A stretch of 64,000 nucleotides of DNA from Anaerolineae bacterium (GTDB lineage: Bacteria > Chloroflexota > Anaerolineae > Aggregatilineales > Phototrophicaceae), in contig JANWYT010000003.1 in NCBI GenBank assembly GCA_025055175.1, forward strand, positions 1 through 64,000. The letters run 5' to 3'. Shown here one piece after another: positions 33,950 through 41,173 of this stretch. How positions within the stretch are numbered: position 1 is the first letter of the stretch; each line of letters begins with the position of its first letter. The notes beneath the pieces were generated by a model that saw nothing but the letters and a program-made list of their open reading frames with translations, was not told where the DNA came from and ran no database searches. The position numbers and the translations under genes were made by a program.

Positions 33950-34846
33950 TCACAGAGCGTCTACGTCCAGGCCGCAGGCCCTGGCCCGCGCCAGCAAGAT
34001 GAGCGCTGAGCGGATCATGGGCATATCGACCATCTTGCCCTGATATTCAAACACGCCTAGGCCGCTGTCCTGGTGGGCTTCATGAGCGGCGATGAGCTGG
34101 CGCGCCGCGCGCACTTCGTCGATGCGTGGGGTGAAGACCTGTTGGATTGGCCCAACTTGGCGCGGATGGATGGCCAGCTTGCCGGTGTAGCCCATGTTCA
34201 GGATGAGCTGCGTCTCTTCGATCAAAGCTTCATCGGGTGCGGTCAGATCGACGAAGACTGTATCAATGGCTTGCAGGCCAAACGCTTTGGCGTAAGTGAC
34301 GACGGCGCTTCGGGCGTAGAAGACTTCCCAGCCCGCGCGCGTGCGCTGCGCACCAATATCGCCGGCCAGGTCTTCTGCTCCAAAGATAAGGGCGTCCAGG
34401 CGTGGATGAGAGGTGACAATCTCGCGCAGATTGACGACTCCTTTGCCCGTCTCGATGATGGCCAGCAACCGAATGCTCTCATGTGGCCAACCACGCGCGT
34501 CTTCTGCTTCGGCCAGCAGGTCAGCCACATGCTGTACCTGAGCAGGGTCTTCGACTTTGGGCAGCACATAGCCATCGGGTTGTCCGTCGATGGTGGCCGC
34601 CAGGTCATCGGCGTAGAGCCAGCCAGGAATGACCTGGTTGAGGCGCACCAGACGCTCGCTGCGGCCAAAGTCCACTTCTCGTAAGGCCTGCAAGGTGCAT
34701 TGGCGGGCGGCTTCCTTGCCACTGAAAGCGATGGCGTCCTCCAAGTCCATGATGATGCTGTCCACCCCTAAACTTGCGCCTTTCTCAATCTTCTTGCGCG
34801 AATCGCCGGGCATGAATAGCAGAGCGCGTCGTATGCGTGAGTTCAT
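33950..34846 (-). CDS. HpcH/HpaI family CoA-ester lyase (CitE-like)
   Basis: A 298-residue TIM-barrel lyase of the citrate-lyase-beta/malyl-CoA-lyase type. Landmarks: RRALLFMPGDSRKKIEK, the metal/CoA loop SIIMDLEDAI, VRLNQ, YVLPKVEDP, LLAIIETGKGVVNL (Glu ligand), IFGAEDLAGDIG (Asp ligand) and GKLAIHPRQVGPI. It cleaves or forms a C-C bond next to a CoA thioester; no citrate lyase alpha or gamma partners are nearby, so a stand-alone role such as malyl/citramalyl/beta-methylmalyl-CoA lyase is likely. It starts at ATG 34846. Confidence 0.9.
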   Translation of the reverse strand: MNSRIRRALLFMPGDSRKKIEKGASLGVDSIIMDLEDAIAFSGKEAARQCTLQALREVDFGRSERLVRLNQVIPGWLYADDLAATIDGQPDGYVLPKVEDPAQVQHVADLLAEAEDARGWPHESIRLLAIIETGKGVVNLREIVTSHPRLDALIFGAEDLAGDIGAQRTRAGWEVFYARSAVVTYAKAFGLQAIDTVFVDLTAPDEALIEETQLILNMGYTGKLAIHPRQVGPIQQVFTPRIDEVRAARQLIAAHEAHQDSGLGVFEYQGKMVDMPMIRSALILLARARACGLDVDAL

Positions 34847-34909
34847 AACAAAAGTACTCTCGGTCGGTAAGAAAAGGTGAGTAACAAGGCTGCAAGGATA
34901 ACACGACTT

Positions 34910-35794
34910 TCAGGAGGATGGAGCATAGAAACTGCCAGGCTGACCTTCGTGACCCAGCAGGACGTTGCTCAGGGCTGCACCAAAATCCAGCACACTGACG
35001 AAACGCCGCTCTGGCGGCTTGGCCAGCGCCTGCCAGAAGACGAAATCCACGTCATTCGGTAGTTCAGGGCGTAAGCGCTTGATAGAGGGCGCTGCCTGCA
35101 TCTGATGAGCGCGCATGAGGTCGGCAATGCTGTTGCCCAGGAAGGGCGGACGTCCACTGAGCAGTTCAAAAGCCAAGCAGGCCAGGCTGTATTGATCGCT
35201 AGCGGCTGTCGGTTTGTTGCCATCCCACAGCTCTGGTGCGCTGTAGTGCGTCATAGCGAATGAATTGCTGTCCTCCAGGGCGTAGACGATCTTGAGCAGA
35301 CGGATGAGGCCGTAATCGCTGAGGAACATGCGCCCACGCGCGTCGAACAGCACCACGCGCGGTTCAAGCTGACCATGAACGATGCCGACTCGGTGCAGGC
35401 CCATCAGCGCTTCGCTCAGATCGAAGATGAGGCGGCTTACCTCGCCGACGGAAGGCAGTTCACCGCTGGCCCGCCGCTGCTCAAAGCGCTCTTGCAGCGT
35501 GCTGCCATGCTGATAGTCTAACACCAGGTAAACCTCATCTTCCGTGCTGCCGAAATCCAGCAGCGGCAACAGATGTGGCACATCTAGGTCGCGCAGTCTG
35601 GCCATTTCATCTCGGCTCTGGGCGATGATCTTCTCGCGATTGTGGTCGCGCAAGCGCAGGGTGCGCACAGCGATCATCTTGCCGCTGCGGTTGTGCAGCG
35701 CATAGTACAGCGCACCCTCAGGGCTGGTCTCTACCAAGTGAATACAGCGATACGGGCCATAAGAACGGTTGAGGGCAGGCTTGCGATCCGACAT
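34910..35794 (-). CDS. Predicted pseudokinase (Ser/Thr protein kinase fold)
   Basis: A 294-residue kinase-fold protein with no membrane segment. The fold landmarks are present: a beta-rich N-lobe, YLVLDYQHGSTL hinge region, SAPELW (APE, 185-190), SDQYSLACLAFELLSGRPPF. The catalytic residues are altered: the VAIK lysine is Arg44 (IAVRTL), HRD is HGQ (140-142, IVHGQLEPRVVLF, with Asp and Asn both lost), DFG is DYG (160-162). No Gly-rich loop is recognisable in SYGPYRCIHLVETS. Phosphotransfer is therefore unlikely; a scaffold or regulator role is inferred. TATAAT lies upstream at 35837-35842 on this strand. No active kinase gene is nearby. Confidence 0.87.
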   Translation of the reverse strand: MSDRKPALNRSYGPYRCIHLVETSPEGALYYALHNRSGKMIAVRTLRLRDHNREKIIAQSRDEMARLRDLDVPHLLPLLDFGSTEDEVYLVLDYQHGSTLQERFEQRRASGELPSVGEVSRLIFDLSEALMGLHRVGIVHGQLEPRVVLFDARGRMFLSDYGLIRLLKIVYALEDSNSFAMTHYSAPELWDGNKPTAASDQYSLACLAFELLSGRPPFLGNSIADLMRAHQMQAAPSIKRLRPELPNDVDFVFWQALAKPPERRFVSVLDFGAALSNVLLGHEGQPGSFYAPSS

Positions 35795-35836
35795 CAGGCG
35801 CGTCTCTTGGTGACAGGCTGACTTGAGTTACATTTA

Positions 35837-35842
35837 ATTATA
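35837..35842 (-). promoter_or_regulatory. Extended -10 of the pseudokinase gene
   Basis: On the minus strand GATGCTATAATTAAAT gives an extended -10 (TGC-TATAAT) about 43 bases before the ATG at 35794. The core GCTATAATTAA is the same as at 23043. Confidence 0.6.
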
Positions 35843-35883
35843 GCATCAAGCTCGTCTTTGGAGGCGCAGAGATGGGGTGCTTG

Positions 35884-37056
35884 CTACTCGGTATACAGCT
35901 TCAGATAGGCTTCCGCCACCGCGCCCCAGCTGTAACGCGCTTCGATGAGCGCGCGGCCTGCTCGGCCCAAACGCTGCCCCAGAGCAGGATCGCGTAACAG
36001 AACCGTCACTTGCTCGGCGATGGATTCGGCGGAGGCGATGAGGGCATGCTCGCCGTGTTGTAAGGCGATTCCGTCTGCGCCTATGGGCGTGGTGACGACG
36101 GGGGTTTGCATGGCTAGCGCTTCTAGAATCTTGTTCTTCATGCCTGCTCCCAGGCGCAGTGGAGCGACGAAGGCCGTCGCCTGGGCATAATGAGGCCGCA
36201 CATCGTCCACGCGCCCTAGCACACGTACCACCTCGCTTTGGCGCGCCAATAGGGTAGGCGGCGGGGCGTGACCCACCAGTTTCAGCACCACCTGAGGAAA
36301 AGCAGCGCGCACACGGGGCAGAACCTCCTCGATCAGGAAGAGGGCGGCGTCCACGTTAGGAGCGTACTCATAGTTGCCCAGGAACAGCAGTTCAGCGGGT
36401 TGGCGCGCTGCGCTGCCGGGCTGGAAGTAAGCTAGGTCAATCCCGTTGGGGATGACGCGTACGTCCAACGATGGGTTCAGGCGGCGCAGGGCCAGGGCAT
36501 CAGCTTCGGTCAGCACCACCACTGGCCCGTAGGGCGCGAACATGAAGGACTCGTAGCGGCGCGCCATGTCCAGGCGCAGAGCCGCCACCAGGCCTCCATC
36601 CTGGGCGAGGACTCGCTCTGAATACAAGCTGTAGGATTCGTAGGGGGTGATGACGGCCTGCGCTGCGCGTTGGCCCAGCGCAGCGGCACATTCATAGACC
36701 TGCACGCCACCGAACAGATGGATGGCGTCGTAGGGGCGTTGGGCAAACTGCTGGACGGTGCGCCACAGGGCGGGATTCCAAGCTTGTTCAGAGCGCTGCG
36801 GGAAGCGAGCAGCGGGCCATAATGCGCGTCGCAGCAGAGTCGGCAACGGTCGCGGAGCTTCGTCGAACAGGGTCACATGCTCAAACAGATGACGGTAGGC
36901 GTTTGCCTCGGCGTGATCCTGCGAGCGTTGGGCCAGGGCTAGCAGGTCAAACTGCACGCCGCGCCGAGCCAGTTCTTCCGTCAAGTGCCAGACGATCAGC
37001 CGATCACCCAGGTGTAGAGGATAGGGTGGACAGCGTGAGATGAGCAGGACGCGCAC
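35884..37056 (-). CDS. GT4 family glycosyltransferase
   Basis: A 390-residue GT-B enzyme starting with GTG 37056. The N-terminus VLLISRCPPYPLHLGDRLIVWHLTEELARRG is like the sugar transferases associated with exopolysaccharide export systems. The C-terminal half has VIPNGIDLAYFQPG, ELLFLGNYEYAPNVDAALFL, RVLGRVDDVRPHYAQATAFVAPLRLGAGMKNKILEALAMQTPVVTTPIGADG, the complete GT4 donor site. It starts 1 base after the doc stop and follows deoC-doc on the same strand. Product and acceptor unknown. Confidence 0.88.
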   Translation of the reverse strand: MRVLLISRCPPYPLHLGDRLIVWHLTEELARRGVQFDLLALAQRSQDHAEANAYRHLFEHVTLFDEAPRPLPTLLRRALWPAARFPQRSEQAWNPALWRTVQQFAQRPYDAIHLFGGVQVYECAAALGQRAAQAVITPYESYSLYSERVLAQDGGLVAALRLDMARRYESFMFAPYGPVVVLTEADALALRRLNPSLDVRVIPNGIDLAYFQPGSAARQPAELLFLGNYEYAPNVDAALFLIEEVLPRVRAAFPQVVLKLVGHAPPPTLLARQSEVVRVLGRVDDVRPHYAQATAFVAPLRLGAGMKNKILEALAMQTPVVTTPIGADGIALQHGEHALIASAESIAEQVTVLLRDPALGQRLGRAGRALIEARYSWGAVAEAYLKLYTE

Positions 37057-37057
37057 G

Positions 37058-37447
37058 TCAGTCTTCCAGCGGGGCGCTGTGCTGGCTCAGCCAAGCGGCG
37101 ATGGTGTTCACATCGTGCTGACCTTGAGCTACTTCTAGCACAAAATCGTAGGCTTCCTGAGCTGTCCAGGTGGGTTGGCAGCCGTTACGGCGCAGAAACA
37201 GGGCGACTGCCTGCGTAGCCGAGCGTTTGTTGCCATCCCAGAACAGATGGTGGGCGGCAATGCTGTGCAGCAGAGCAGCGGCTTTGTCCATCAGGGAGGG
37301 ATAGGCTTCTGTGCCGAAGGCGCGCAGGCGCGGACGGCGCGCGGCGCTCTCTAGTAGGTGCAGATCGCGCACTTCTGGCAAGAAGCCTAGGGCCTGTTCG
37401 GCAGCTTGCAAGATGTCTGCCACCGAAAGATAAACGACGGGCGGCAC
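37058..37447 (-). CDS. doc: Death-on-curing (Doc/Fic family) protein without a visible antitoxin
   Basis: A 129-residue Fic-fold protein. The signature HHLFWDGNKRSATQAVALFL fits H-x-F-x-[DN]-[GA]-N-K-R-x-[AG], and the N-terminal YLSVADILQ and the size match Doc, which inactivates EF-Tu by phosphorylation in the P1 Phd-Doc system. Starts with GTG 37447, nine bases after the deoC stop, and ends 1 base before the GT4 start. No Phd/AbrB-like antitoxin reading frame is visible on either side, and no inhibitory alpha-helix motif ([ST]-x-x-x-E-[GN]) is seen inside the protein, so it is an orphan here. Confidence 0.88.
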   Translation of the reverse strand: MPPVVYLSVADILQAAEQALGFLPEVRDLHLLESAARRPRLRAFGTEAYPSLMDKAAALLHSIAAHHLFWDGNKRSATQAVALFLRRNGCQPTWTAQEAYDFVLEVAQGQHDVNTIAAWLSQHSAPLED

Positions 37448-37456
37448 AGCGCAAGC

Positions 37457-38260
37457 TCAGTACGATGAAGCGGAGTCGCTGCTGACATGACTGCCTTGTT
37501 CGGCGCTGACGATGGCCACGCTGGCAGACGTTCCCAAGCGGTTAGCGCCAGCCTGGAGCATAGCTTGAGCGCTAGCCAGCGTGCGTATCCCCCCTGATGC
37601 TTTGATGCCCATCGAGTCGCCGACGACGCGACGCATGAGCGCGACCGCTTCCACCGTCGCGCCGCCCTCGTTGAAGCCGGTGCTGGTCTTGACGAAATCT
37701 GCCCCAGCCATGCGCGCCAGTTGGCAGCCGATGACGATCTCTTCGGGGGTGAGCAGCGAGGTCTCCAGGATGACTTTGCACAGGGCGTCGTGTTCGTGAC
37801 AGACGACAGCTACGTCGCCAATATCTTCGAAGACGGCTAGCAGGTCGCGGCCTTTGAGCGCGCCGATGTGGATCACCATGTCGATCTCGCGCGCGCCTTG
37901 TTCCAGCGCCTGCCTGGCTTCATAAGCTTTCACGTGGGGCAAATTAGCGCCCAGCGGGAAGCCGACGACGGAGGCGACCAGCGTCGGGGTCTCGCGCAGC
38001 AGTTCCACCGCCAGCGGCACGAAGGCGCTGTTGACGCACACGCTGAAGAAGCCCCACTGACGCGCTTCTAGGCACAGCATCTCGATTTGACGCGCGGTGA
38101 CTTCGGGCCTGAGCAGGGTGTGATCGATCAGGCGAGCCAGGCCGCCAGTGGGCAACTGACTCAGGTCAGGCCGTGTGCGCCCTGTGCGCGCCTGCGCCTG
38201 CGCCTCTCCCAGGATAGCCGTCACCTGACGAATGATGGGTTCAATGGCAAGATCGTTCAT
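37457..38260 (-). CDS. deoC: Deoxyribose-phosphate aldolase
   Basis: Cleaves 2-deoxyribose-5-phosphate to glyceraldehyde-3-phosphate and acetaldehyde; 267 aa, TIM barrel. LARLIDHTLLRPEVT opens the barrel; the Schiff-base Lys is in FVKTSTGFNEGGAT and the second Lys in GIKASGGIRTLASAQAML; VVGFPLGANLPHVKAYEA is also typical. The start at ATG 38260 follows AGGTGCGTTG; twelve upstream frame residues are not family-like. First gene of a tight deoC-doc-GT4 run. The last residues (GSHVSSDSASSY) extend past the usual end; a C-terminal Tyr is a known catalytic feature of some DeoC enzymes. Confidence 0.95.
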   Translation of the reverse strand: MNDLAIEPIIRQVTAILGEAQAQARTGRTRPDLSQLPTGGLARLIDHTLLRPEVTARQIEMLCLEARQWGFFSVCVNSAFVPLAVELLRETPTLVASVVGFPLGANLPHVKAYEARQALEQGAREIDMVIHIGALKGRDLLAVFEDIGDVAVVCHEHDALCKVILETSLLTPEEIVIGCQLARMAGADFVKTSTGFNEGGATVEAVALMRRVVGDSMGIKASGGIRTLASAQAMLQAGANRLGTSASVAIVSAEQGSHVSSDSASSY

Positions 38261-38389
38261 CAACGCACCTATACACAATCCATGAGCGACAGTCATTTTG
38301 AGCTGAAGCGGAGCTTTGCTAGTATAGCACAGGCCTGCTCAGAGCTGAGATTTTCTCATGATTGCGCAGAGGGTAAACACATGAGGGCT

Positions 38390-38409
38390 GACAGCTTGTT
38401 TTGGCTGTC
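38390..38409 (-). terminator. Hairpin downstream of lgt
   Basis: GACAGC (38390-38395), loop TTGTTTTG, GCTGTC (38404-38409), in the gap between the lgt stop and the deoC gene (both minus strand). The stem is six pairs and lacks a T-run. Confidence 0.35.
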
Positions 38410-38445
38410 GATCCTACCCCTTCTTCCCACGAGGAAGGCACTGGG

Positions 38446-39582
38446 CTAAGCCGCCTGAGCCGCTTCTGCCTGCTCTTGCTTGCCCGTCGGCTTGGGCGTC
38501 TGCGGCATCATCACCTGCTCATCGTATGGCTTATCGCCGTAGGCCTTGCGGCGCGACAAGAAGACGATCAGGGCTACGACGAAGGCCAGCACCACCGTCA
38601 CCTGAGAGCTGTTGATGGTTGTGCCAGGCAAGTAGGCCACCTCTACGCGCAGGAATTCCAGCAGGAAACGGATGACGCTATATTGCATGACGTACAGCAG
38701 GAAGAAATCGCCCACTTTGAAGAAAGGCCGATTGCGGCGCTGCGTGTATAGGTTGTACAGGGCGAAGAAAGCCAACAAGCTCCACAGCCCCTCGTACAGG
38801 AACAGCGGGTGGAAGAGCGTATCGGCGGGAAAATCAACGGGGCTTGTGTAAGGTGGGACGCGATGAGCCTGACTGATCGTGATACCCCAGGGCAGCGTCG
38901 TCGGCGTGCCATAGAGTTCCTGATTGACGTAGTTGGCCCAGCGCCCGATGAACTGCGCTAAAGGCAGAGTGACCGCTGCAATGTCTAGCCAGGGCAGCAT
39001 GGGCAGCCCTTCATCGGGGAAGGCTTTTTGCCAGGGTTCAGGACGGAACGGCACGAAATTGCGCTTGGTCAGGTTGCGGTAGACCGCCGTCGGCAGCCAG
39101 CCAATGAAGCCGAATAGATAGTTGACGGGATAGAACAGCCAATAGAAAAAGCGCGACACAGGATTGTGCAGTGGCCCCAAGTACAGCCATACGCCCAGCA
39201 GACCACCCAACACTGCTCCGAAAATGCTCAGACCGCCGCTCCAGACCGCTAGTGGGCCATCTCGCAGGTTGCCGATGTTGGCCAGAAACCAGCTCAGGTC
39301 GCGGCAGTCTGCTCCGACGGGCGCATTGGGCTGGCAGCCCAGCACCAGGGCGTTGGGTGGGAAGACGACGAACCACAGGCGCGCGCCGATAATCCCAGGG
39401 AAGATCGCCCAGGTCAGGCCACCCCAGACGTGTTCGGGGTCGTATTTGCGCGCTCTGGCCAATCGCGCCGCCACCCAAGCCGCGATCAGCATGGCTGCGA
39501 CGATGATGATGCCGTAGTAGCGGATTTGGATGTTGCCCAAGAAGGTGTTGCGCAGAAGGATGAACTGCTCCTGAAATTCCAT
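38446..39582 (-). CDS. lgt: Prolipoprotein diacylglyceryl transferase
   Basis: Transfers diacylglycerol to the lipobox cysteine of prelipoproteins in the cytoplasmic membrane. The 378-residue protein has about seven hydrophobic helices with the Lgt landmarks IRYYGIIIV, the H/G-rich GGLTWAIFPGIIGARLWFV, LAVWSGGLSIFGAVLGGLLG and the signature QFIGRWANYVNQELYG. It is longer than the ~290-residue E. coli enzyme because of an insertion (roughly FYWLFYPVNYLFGFIGWLPT to PMLPWLDI). Substrate lipoproteins fit: a lipobox protein is encoded at 46019. The start ATG is four bases downstream of the phosphatidyltransferase stop. Confidence 0.95.
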   Translation of the reverse strand: MEFQEQFILLRNTFLGNIQIRYYGIIIVAAMLIAAWVAARLARARKYDPEHVWGGLTWAIFPGIIGARLWFVVFPPNALVLGCQPNAPVGADCRDLSWFLANIGNLRDGPLAVWSGGLSIFGAVLGGLLGVWLYLGPLHNPVSRFFYWLFYPVNYLFGFIGWLPTAVYRNLTKRNFVPFRPEPWQKAFPDEGLPMLPWLDIAAVTLPLAQFIGRWANYVNQELYGTPTTLPWGITISQAHRVPPYTSPVDFPADTLFHPLFLYEGLWSLLAFFALYNLYTQRRNRPFFKVGDFFLLYVMQYSVIRFLLEFLRVEVAYLPGTTINSSQVTVVLAFVVALIVFLSRRKAYGDKPYDEQVMMPQTPKPTGKQEQAEAAQAA

Positions 39583-39585
39583 GTG

Positions 39586-40194
39586 TCACATGCCCTTGTC
39601 TTTGAGCGTCTGATAGACGTGCCACAACCGCTGTGCTGCCGTGAAATTCGTGCCGAGCGCCAGGATCAGTATCCCCCAGTCTAGCAGATCGGGGATGAAG
39701 AGCATGGTCAGGATGACGATGGTGCGCTCTAGGCGGGTGAACAAACCGATTTTGGCCTCCACGCCCACGCTTTCTGCCCTGGCACGCAAGTAGCTCACGG
39801 CGAACGACCCCAGCAGGGCTAACTGCGCAATGACCAGCAAATCCAGGCGACTCTGTGCGGCAAAATGATAACTCAAAGCTGCGAAAATGAAACCGTCAGC
39901 ATAGCGATCCAGCGCCGAGTCCAACACTGCGCCAAAGCGGCTGCGCTGGCTGATCTTGCGCGCAATTGCCCCATCTAGGGCATCTAGCGGCAGCCCGCCC
40001 AACAGCAGCAGCGCTCCCCACTGGAACTGCCCCTGCGCGATGACCAGCGATGCGATCCCTACCAGGCCTAAGCCTGCCCAGGTGATCGTGTCCGGATGGA
40101 CGCCCAGGCGGTGCAGGGCGCTGGCGATGGGATCAAGGACAGCGTGGGTCTGCTGGCGGATACGATCCGTGAAGGTCTCTGACGAGTAGGGCAT
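39586..40194 (-). CDS. CDP-alcohol phosphatidyltransferase
   Basis: A 202-residue membrane enzyme of phospholipid synthesis. The catalytic motif D-x2-D-G-x2-A-R-x8-G-x3-D-x3-D is complete: Asp71, Asp74, Ala-Arg 78-79, Gly88, Asp92, Asp96 (DALDGAIARKISQRSRFGAV then LDSALDRYADG). About six hydrophobic helices. The family includes phosphatidylglycerophosphate, phosphatidylinositol-phosphate and archaetidyl-type synthases; I cannot tell which. It sits immediately upstream of lgt, which consumes phosphatidylglycerol, so a PgsA-like role fits the context. Three bases separate the genes. Confidence 0.9.
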   Translation of the reverse strand: MPYSSETFTDRIRQQTHAVLDPIASALHRLGVHPDTITWAGLGLVGIASLVIAQGQFQWGALLLLGGLPLDALDGAIARKISQRSRFGAVLDSALDRYADGFIFAALSYHFAAQSRLDLLVIAQLALLGSFAVSYLRARAESVGVEAKIGLFTRLERTIVILTMLFIPDLLDWGILILALGTNFTAAQRLWHVYQTLKDKGM

Positions 40195-40211
40195 GGCGCG
40201 GCTCTTGGCTC

Positions 40212-40240
40212 TTGTCTTGTGGCGCAGTCTAGGCTAAGAT
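40212..40240 (+). promoter_or_regulatory. Promoter of tRNA-Pro
   Basis: TTGTCT (40212-40217), 17-base spacer, TAAGAT (40235-40240), with the expected start about 5 bases before the tRNA 5' end. Confidence 0.55.
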
Positions 40241-40251
40241 GATGAGCATAT

Positions 40252-40326
40252 CGGGGCGTGGCGCAGTCCGGCTAGCGCGCTTCGTTCGGGTCGAAGAGGT
40301 CGTGGGTTCAAATCCCGCCGCCCCGA
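40252..40326 (+). tRNA. tRNA-Pro (anticodon CGG)
   Basis: A 75-base cloverleaf. Acceptor CGGGGCG (40252-40258) pairs with CGCCCCG (40319-40325) and A is the discriminator. The D-arm contains GCGCAGTCCGGCTAGCGC, the anticodon arm is CTTCG-TTCGGGT-CGAAG giving anticodon CGG (codon CCG), and the T-arm has GTGGGTTCAAATCCCGC. The sequence closely resembles E. coli tRNA-Pro(CGG), including the unusual 5' C. CCA is not encoded (ACAG follows), so it must be added enzymatically. Confidence 0.97.
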
Positions 40327-40401
40327 CAGCATACACAACACTCTGGGTTTGCTGCGCTGTGTGCATTGTAGCGCCCAAAAGCACCTCTGTTAAGCCAGCG
40401 T

Positions 40402-41052
40402 TCAGCCTGAGCCGGGCCGCGCGACCATCTCCTCTACGCTGAACGTGTACGAGATGAAGTACGACTCGCCGATCAACAGTGTTTGCAGCTTTTGATGTTT
40501 GAGCGGCCCTTGAGCCTGATCGGTGTGTGATCGGCCGAACAGCACTTTGGTCTCCAGGCCATGCCGCTCTAGTATAGGAGCGCAGGCTTCAGCTAGGGCT
40601 TGGGGCATTTGGCCTAAGAGGCCGCCGCCGCTGACCAGCAGCTCATAGAGCGGCTTGTCTAGGCTGAAGTATTCAGGGAAGTGACGCCAGCCTCTAAATG
40701 TGCTGGCATGGGCCTGGGCTAGCTCAAGGGCCAGCGCATGAGCGTCATCGGGCTGACCGCGAAAGAACAGAGCTGCTGGCGCCTGAGTGTACTGCCACAA
40801 CAATGGATGATCGTCCACCCAAGCAAGCTCTGTCGTCGTCATCCCCAGATTGCTGATGCGATGTTCGATTGCGCCCACCACGCGGATGATATAGCTACGG
40901 ATGGGGTGTAGGCCCTTGATGGCTTCTTCGTAGCGGGCCGTCTGGATGATGAGCTGAATCTCGGTGGGCATAGCGCCGACCTGGGCGACTAAGAGGGCTG
41001 CGTGCCGATCTTCGCCCTGCATGTCGGCCAAGAGTTGATGTCGTTTAGGCAT
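40402..41052 (-). CDS. Protein of unknown function
   Basis: A 216-residue soluble protein that I do not recognise. ATG 41052 follows AAGGAAGGCGCGCCATC and is preferred over a longer frame whose N-terminal extension overlaps the promoter region of sua5. The N-terminal 70 residues are helical (EIQLIIQTARYEEAIKGLHP), the centre has HRISNLGMTTTELAWVDDHP and a second helical stretch, and the C-terminus is QTLLIGESYFISYTFSVEEMV. The internal SGGGLLGQMPQALAEACAP is glycine-rich but does not fit a nucleotide loop. No membrane helix. Divergent from sua5 with a 121-base gap. Confidence 0.7.
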   Translation of the reverse strand: MPKRHQLLADMQGEDRHAALLVAQVGAMPTEIQLIIQTARYEEAIKGLHPIRSYIIRVVGAIEHRISNLGMTTTELAWVDDHPLLWQYTQAPAALFFRGQPDDAHALALELAQAHASTFRGWRHFPEYFSLDKPLYELLVSGGGLLGQMPQALAEACAPILERHGLETKVLFGRSHTDQAQGPLKHQKLQTLLIGESYFISYTFSVEEMVARPGSG

Positions 41053-41139
41053 GATGGCGCGCCTTCCTTGCGCGTGGTGAGCTAACTTGTGAGTGTGTCC
41101 CCTAAATGCCTGAGGATTATGCCCAGGCGCGGCCTTTGT

Positions 41140-41145
41140 TACAAT
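41140..41145 (+). promoter_or_regulatory. -10 element of sua5
   Basis: TTTGTTACAATGG has TACAAT 28 bases before the ATG at 41174. The same GTTACAATGG decamer appears before mraZ at 62513. No clear -35. Confidence 0.45.
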
Positions 41146-41173
41146 GGACTCATTGCCGCAAGGAAGGATCGTC

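Noticed and set aside
28930..35794. One large defence island (TIR, pseudokinase and others)
   Set aside because: trxB, a CitE-like lyase and a secreted SH3 protein on mixed strands lie between; only the TIR-FGE/GT4 pair is coupled.
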